From the NCBI RefSeq assembly GCF_000524195.1, contig NW_020170396.1:212698-276697 (forward strand): a stretch of DNA of 64,000 bases, written 5' to 3'. The notes beneath the pieces were generated by a model that did not search any database, was not told the origin of the DNA, and saw only the letters and a program-made list of their open reading frames with translations. Of the stretch, positions 58,270-64,000 are shown one piece after another; within the stretch, counting starts at the first letter, position 1; every line of letters starts with the position of its first letter. This DNA comes from Echinococcus granulosus (taxonomy: Eukaryota; Platyhelminthes; Cestoda; Cyclophyllidea; Taeniidae). Both the position numbers and the translations under genes were made by a program.

Positions 58270-61200
58270 AGTGAATGATTGTTTACAGCTGCAATTTGTA
58301 GCCTGCAGAATCTGACTCGTGCCCGGTCAACAACTAGGCTGTTCGTGGCCTTGATAATAACAATGACTCAGGTCACGTCGGTATTTTTGACCACACAGTT
58401 CCATATACAGGACAGTGGTTTGTCAATTCTGTTGTGCTTGACAAGGCATCCTTTTTCCATAGTCCAGATGCAGCATTCAATCGCAGGCTGGAGATGTGAT
58501 CTTGAAAAGCACTACTCGCATTATTTTAAGGAAAGTGAAAGGTGATGGAGTATTTTTGCTTGTGTAGTGGTACTTCATACCTGAGAAACCCCCTAGTTGT
58601 GTGGTTCGGGGTCTTGCTTTCATCATCAATAATGGCATACCTTAGCCAGTCCTAATTCTCACTGTGCAGCATCAAAATTAGTGCCACCACAGGAGCGAAT
58701 ACTTGTTAAGATTGACAGAATAGTGTAGTTTGTTTGGCTGTCGGGTGTATTGAAGCAGAGCGAAGCAGAGAAAATATTTTATTCTCAACGTGTTTGCACT
58801 TTGATTGTTATTACACAATACATTGGTGTAGAAAACATACTTATCGAATATTTGTTGCCCTTATTGACATCTTTTGTTTTTTGTGCCACTTTTTTGAAAG
58901 GGGAGTTTTTTGGGTAGGTGACCCCCCAAACCAATTTGGGGTTCCAATTAAATGTAAGAAACACCGAAAGTAAACTAATCACTTGAATTTAATTTCATTA
59001 CCTTTAGGCATTTTTTATACACGACCAAGGGGAACTAACTTAAGTTAGTATTCTTAAAGTAAAAATAGGTGGTATATCATTTATGTAGCAGAATAATTGC
59101 CACTATTACTAAAGTAAAAAGAATAAGGATTGCATTTGATGTTGCCTTACTTCGTGAGAAATGAAGGTAGCTAGCAGAGAGTTTCGAATGAGCGACCATA
59201 AAGTAGTGGCAAATGAAACCCCTTTAAAATCCCTTCCCCGCATACTTTACATAAAATCCCCTTACATTTCTATTCATAAATCAAATCGTCGTGAGTGAGC
59301 TGGGGAGAAATGAAACAAGAGAGGCGAAGGAGAAAAGCAGGTAGGAATAAAGAAAAACACAACAGAGCTAATATTTTTAAAGATTCTTCATAGTAATGCA
59401 TCACCTTTGAGAAATTCCACCCAGGCAGTTCTACTTATGCCTCCGAGTGGGTGATTGATGGTGCTTGTTTTTTTTTTCTACACAACATTGCTGTCTTCCC
59501 CTTTCTCCTTCCCTACCTAACACAGGATTTGAAGGTATGTATAAATTCGTAAGATGTTAGAAATGAAGACACCCATGTTCATCCTTATATCGTAATTTTC
59601 CAGATGTACAGTTCCTCCTACTACTTTTAACACCTATTGGCAGACGTGCTCACAGGAATTGATGGACGCAGCATAGTCATTAAAGAGCATGTCATTGGGA
59701 AGAGTGAGTTACACGGCAGGCACCACTTCAGGTTTCCGCCTTTGACCAGGGCATGGAAGAGTTTAAATGTTGCACTGAGTTGAAGGCGCATTTGGACAGC
59801 AAAGGTCAAGATTGCCCGTGTCACAGCACTAGATACAGGGAAGTGCGTAATTGAGAGGCAGTGATGCGAAATTTGTCCTCCGAAATCTGACAAAATGTAC
59901 ATTAAATGCTAGTTAAGGGGTGAGGTAAGTGCACAAATGCATTAAGAAAACATGTTGAAGTCCTCTTTTCGTGGAATTCAACTTAACAGCTTTCATCATT
60001 TAGCATGGATTAAGCTGTATTTGATTAACAACTGGTGGTTTAAGCGTATATCTTCTAAGCACCGCAGGTGATGCACATACGCCACGTAATTTTTGTGTAA
60101 TCATATTGCAGGCACAATGTTTCTCCTGACTGTCACCTTTTCTATTGCCTTAACGCGTTTCTGATCATCAGAACAGGAATGAGGAAAATAAAAGCAGTTC
60201 CCCACTTGGATTCGTTTGCTAGCCGATTTCATTACCTGCCCTTGTCGTGCGTTTAAGCTAGTGGGACTGAGTTGCTGCTCTGGTCCATAAGATCCTATAA
60301 GAAGTAGTACAATCTGAATGCGTTTAACATATGTTATTGCCAAAGACAAACCGAAAAAATACTATTGAACTACTCTTACTCATTTAGTAGACGCACGACT
60401 CCATCAATACTAAAAAAGCATTTTTTGCCTCGAAAGCTGTTGTTGAAAAGGCATTTGAATTTCGTCAATTTATAGTTGCCCATGTAAATAACCTCATCAA
60501 CATATCTGGGAAATAAATTATGCCCAAGATGTAAACCATGCTCTCAGAGTCCATTAGACAAGAAGTTTCCTTACAGGTTCATCCAAAAGGGGAGTATCGC
60601 ACTTGAATATACACTATTTGTTTAAAATTTTCCTTACTAGGAGCCGATGTAAATTGAGGTGGCAATTTCTCATAAGCGCACACAAAGATGCTGCATTTTT
60701 GGATTCGCTATTGAACTACTTTTCAAATGTCAACGTCAAATGCGTTAAAAATAACGAAAATTTCGAAGCTTTCAGTTTTATCGCATTCCCTGTTGCATAA
60801 ATTCCTTGGGAATTAGTTCAGTGAAAGTTTTGCATAATTGTATTTGTCGTCTTATGCGCAATTTGTTTAAAATTTGCCCATACGATAGCCTAAATGAGTG
60901 AGGTCATTGTGAATGTGCACTTTGACCTCTAACTTTTAAAGGAAATACGCCATTTTTTAGCCTTCCTCATGCTTACAGTCTGCACTTTGGCACTATATAC
61001 TACCCTTACTTGTCTGGGTCTTTGGAACTTCTTTATTTAGGTGTTTCCTACCGATAGAGCCAAGAACTGCTGCAAATTATCAATCTCTGGTTAGATTTGG
61101 AATCCTCCTGAATACTACAAGATTTGATTTAGTGCTTGTTAAGTTGCAAGGCTTTGGCAGAAAGTTTTTGTGCTCCATTTTTGAAGGTAAATTTAACTCT

Positions 61201-61560
61201 AGACGATTTTGCACCGCTAAGGCGTATTTTAGCTCTGCTTTACTGGAAGTTGCAGCGTGATGTTCCGGTTGTTGGTAGAAGGCAACCTGGAATTTATTGC
61301 CGCACGTCTCCACCTTCATGTTGACATTTGTTAGCCTACGAAGGATCAATTCTGTATCCATTTGTACGACTCTATTAATTATTATTAATAAGCAAATCAA
61401 ACTGAAAAGTTCTTTTTGTTGACCACAGTTTTCTCTACGTTACGTTACGGTGACAAGCGAGCGGAATGGACTAACCTCGCATCTACGAGGGCGTCATCTA
61501 TCCTCGAGGAGGAAGCAAAAAGCGGTTGATTTTTTTATAGATACCCCACATCACAGAGTG
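58270..61560. other. No gene recognised
   Basis: AT-rich with only short frames lacking domains or matching splice sites. It could be a 5' UTR intron of the gene beginning at 61565 if the promoter-like patch at 58.2 kb belongs to it. Confidence 0.35.
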
Positions 61561-61564
61561 CAAG

Positions 61565-62497
61565 ATGTCTTCCATCGAACCTTCTTCACGATCCACGGAT
61601 ATGAAGCAGGAAATATTATTTTTAGTGACTATTTTATTCGTTAGCTCCACGTTCTTTGGATTTATTGGTGCTGTTTTTGGGATGCGTAAGCAGACTTCAT
61701 GTTCAACTCAAGGCGAACCAAAGTCCGTTTACATTTTCTGTACCACTAAATCTGCAGTTTTTGAAACTTTTTCCAATGATTCCTTTATCATAGCTGACTT
61801 TTGAGGAGCCATCTCACTCTGAATATTTTGTTATCCAAACCATATAAATACAGTGGATTCCCCTGAAGTCGTCGTTTTATATACATCTTTTGATAAAAAG
61901 TAGTTGTTTTAAAATTCGAAATGTATTATCCCTTCTCTGTCTACATTTTAGTAGCAACTTCCACCTTTTACCACGACACCTTTAGTGTTTTTCCATACTT
62001 GATCAGCCACACTTCTTGCTAAAGCGATGTGGGTCGCCTCTACTTTTGTTAAAGAAATTAAATAGCGAAATGTGAATTGCTTAAAACACTTTGTTATTTG
62101 TATCCTACACTTACTCCTGGATTGGATGGTTACTTATTTGTTTGCTGTTTAGTAGCTACTTTAGTATTGTGACAACCTCAGCACGAATCGGTAGGAAGAC
62201 CCTGTTTAACATTTTGGGGTTAGTACCTACTGTGGTGCCCTTTTTTGGAGAGTTTTCAGTAAAGGATTGAGTTAGAATAATCGCTTCATTTCCTCTTATT
62301 TAAGCTACGAATTGGGTCCGGCTATGGCATTTGATTTATTGTGACTTTATGGCCTTTTTCACTAGCAATTCAGCTGTTTTGCCAGTCTTATTTACTCATG
62401 CACTGCTTCGGCATTGCAGTTTATGCACTGGTTTGGAGGATTAGGCCTGTTTTATTTTCTTACGCGAAAGCGATCATCCGACTGTTTGGAGAGACTG
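61565..62497 (+). CDS. 5' exons of a membrane protein, possibly GPAT3/4-like
   Basis: Two exons fit together. Exon 1, 61565-61685, starts MSSIEPSSRSTDMKQEILFL, contains a transmembrane segment (ILFLVTILFVSSTFFGFIGA) and ends FGMR at a GTAAGC donor, phase 1. Exon 2, 62420-62497, follows a TTGCAG acceptor, reads KLYALVWRIRPVLFSYAKAI after the Arg-Lys junction and ends at a GTAAGT donor, again phase 1. The hydrophobic segment plus FGMRKLY resembles the N-terminus of the ER acyltransferases GPAT3/4 (FGVSFGIRKLYMK), which make lysophosphatidic acid. No acyltransferase motif is in the window, so the family is a guess; the rest would lie beyond 64 kb. Confidence 0.45.
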
Positions 62498-64000
62498 GTA
62501 AGTTAAATGATTTGTGAGGTTTAAGCCCCCACTCCATGGGAATCGCGTTGCTTGATGCTTAGTGGCATTGACAATTACAACACAGCGGTGTGCCCCATTT
62601 GTAATCTCCAATGAGAGTCCTCTCTTTTTTACTGCCTCTCATTTTTAAGATGAGTGATTTCACCATACTGATGCAGTCGATGTTTAATTGCAGCATTTCA
62701 AATGCTCGCTCCATTAGAGCTTATATCTTTATGTCACCGTTGATATGGATTTTGATGAACTTTTTGGAAGGCTCATTCGCCACAAAATACCACTGTGTGG
62801 TGGTCACTAGATTTACATAGATGAACACATAAATCATGTCACTTATTTTATACTATGGACCTGGATTGTTTTGGTGCGAAAGCATTTAATAAACTGCTTT
62901 TGAAAACGAACTTGGAGTTCTACATTGGCATTCCAATTCGTACTTCGTCTCATTCCCCGATCGTTTTCTTTTCATCAACAATTTGACACGTCTTTTTGCC
63001 TTCATTTTAATGCTATTTTTTACAACTTGTATTCTCGTGCATATGTGCTACTTTCAGGGTTTTGCCCTTCTGCTTCCAGGTTCGTGTCTCTGAATGGAGA
63101 AGTACGGATGGAGGAGGATATCTCGTGTAGTGTAATACGAGGATTGTACGAATAGTTAACGTATAGTGGGGGGGGGCAGATTCTGTTTCCACCGTGGAGA
63201 CCCAACCATTACGTCTTGGCAGTCACGAGGTTAATCAAATTACCCGCTTGTCACCTAAAAGGTTTTCTAAAAAAAAACACGCATCACAGACAGTGCACAG
63301 GATTTTTTTAACTTGATTTTGACATTGGGCTACCTATAACTTTGTCTCTTTGTAGTATCAGTTCTCCACACGTTGTTTCGTTGTTTTATGCTTTTGTGTG
63401 GTGTAATATGGGGTTCATATTCTGTTTTAGTATTTGCGGATTTGGTGTTTAGTAGATATCCGTATCGTTCGGCCCCATTGCCAAGTTCTGATTATTCCCC
63501 TCTAGATCATATATTATTCGTCGAATGTTATGTGAAGGAAATTGCTGTGATGGCGTCCTTGCACCCACTCTACGACGAGCTTGAAAGTTGTAGTCTTCGA
63601 AGTAAACTTTTTAGGGTCAAAATAATTTATGACGCTACCAACCAAATACTTACATGATATTGCTGCCTAACACGAGAAATTAATTTGATTGACGTCAAGT
63701 AGAGGTGACTTCAACACTACGCCTTGTTTCTTACACAAACAGATCAAGTACTACTTATGTTACCTGCAACTTTGGTGAACGGCACATACCCTTCAGCTTT
63801 ATGTCACTTATGGGCCGGTTTCTCGTATTCTTCTTCCTCTGCATAGTGACACACGGTTGGCATGAAGTTGATAAGACTGAAATGAACGACTTTGATTGAA
63901 TTAAACGGATCACTTAAATAGGCTACTGTTACTTGTAGGGTCAGGTGCCTTAGTGCACTAATTTACTCTCTGCATCTTGAACGAATGACGAGGGCAGTAC
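62498..64000 (+). other. No further exon recognised up to the window end
   Basis: Presumably intron of the gene starting at 61565. A TTCTGCTTCCAG acceptor near 63080 is followed by an open frame (FVSLNGEVRMEEDISCSVIR), but its phase does not fit the preceding donor. A run of nine G begins at about 63169. Confidence 0.3.

Noticed and set aside
63373..63657. 94-codon plus-strand frame near the window end
   Set aside because: No domain, no matching splice phase with the exons at 61.6-62.5 kb, and AT-rich composition typical of chance frames.
1..64000. tRNA, rRNA, CRISPR array, prophage or bacterial-type operon features
   Set aside because: None seen by eye; the DNA is clearly eukaryotic nuclear. 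A covariance-model scan would be needed to exclude small RNA genes.

Overview
This is eukaryotic nuclear DNA: AT-rich, with multi-exon genes, GT-AG introns from 33 nt to about 7.7 kb, and one 100-N assembly gap. The mix of very short and long introns, small intergenic distances in one gene cluster, and possible spliced-leader acceptor sites suggests a flatworm, most likely a parasitic one such as a tapeworm. That assignment is an inference; nothing here identifies the species. Genes were assembled by reading exons, checking GT/AG sites and intron phases by hand, and comparing with remembered protein families.

Layout. (1) 1.7-24.3 kb, minus strand: a Jagged/Serrate-type Notch ligand in 15 exons with signal peptide, MNNL, DSL, 16 EGF repeats including the atypical Jagged EGF10, VWC and the juxtamembrane Jagged region. 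The membrane span and cytoplasmic tail are not found and probably lie beyond base 1. (2) 24.3-30.7 kb: intergenic, with an assembly gap and one copy of a diverged dispersed repeat. (3) 30.7-31.4 kb, plus strand: a single-exon gene for a protein that may carry a PTB/PH-like fold. (4) 31.4-35.0 kb: intergenic, with a decayed repeat that has a purine-rich tail. (5) 35.0-48.5 kb, minus strand: a tight cluster of three genes in the order CENPX (histone-fold protein CENP-X/MHF2), GTF2H3 (TFIIH subunit p34/Tfb4) and CMTR1 (cap1 mRNA 2'-O-methyltransferase). The first two are separated by 2 nt and the next two by 110 nt, which looks like a polycistronic unit resolved by trans-splicing. (6) 50.2-52.2 kb, minus strand: an NHERF-type protein with one PDZ domain and a putative ERM-binding tail. 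(7) 52.8-53.4 kb: a roughly 90% identical inverted repeat. (8) 53.9-55.8 kb, plus strand: an essentially intronless fatty-acid amide hydrolase. (9) 55.9-64 kb: mostly empty, with a possible CCAAT-containing promoter near 58.2 kb and two phase-matched exons at 61.6 and 62.5 kb that may start a GPAT3/4-like acyltransferase.

The CENPX-GTF2H3-CMTR1 cluster combines nuclear housekeeping functions: centromere/DNA repair, transcription initiation/repair and mRNA capping. The Jagged, NHERF and FAAH genes are separate signalling or membrane-associated loci. No rRNA, tRNA, CRISPR array or intact transposon was recognised.
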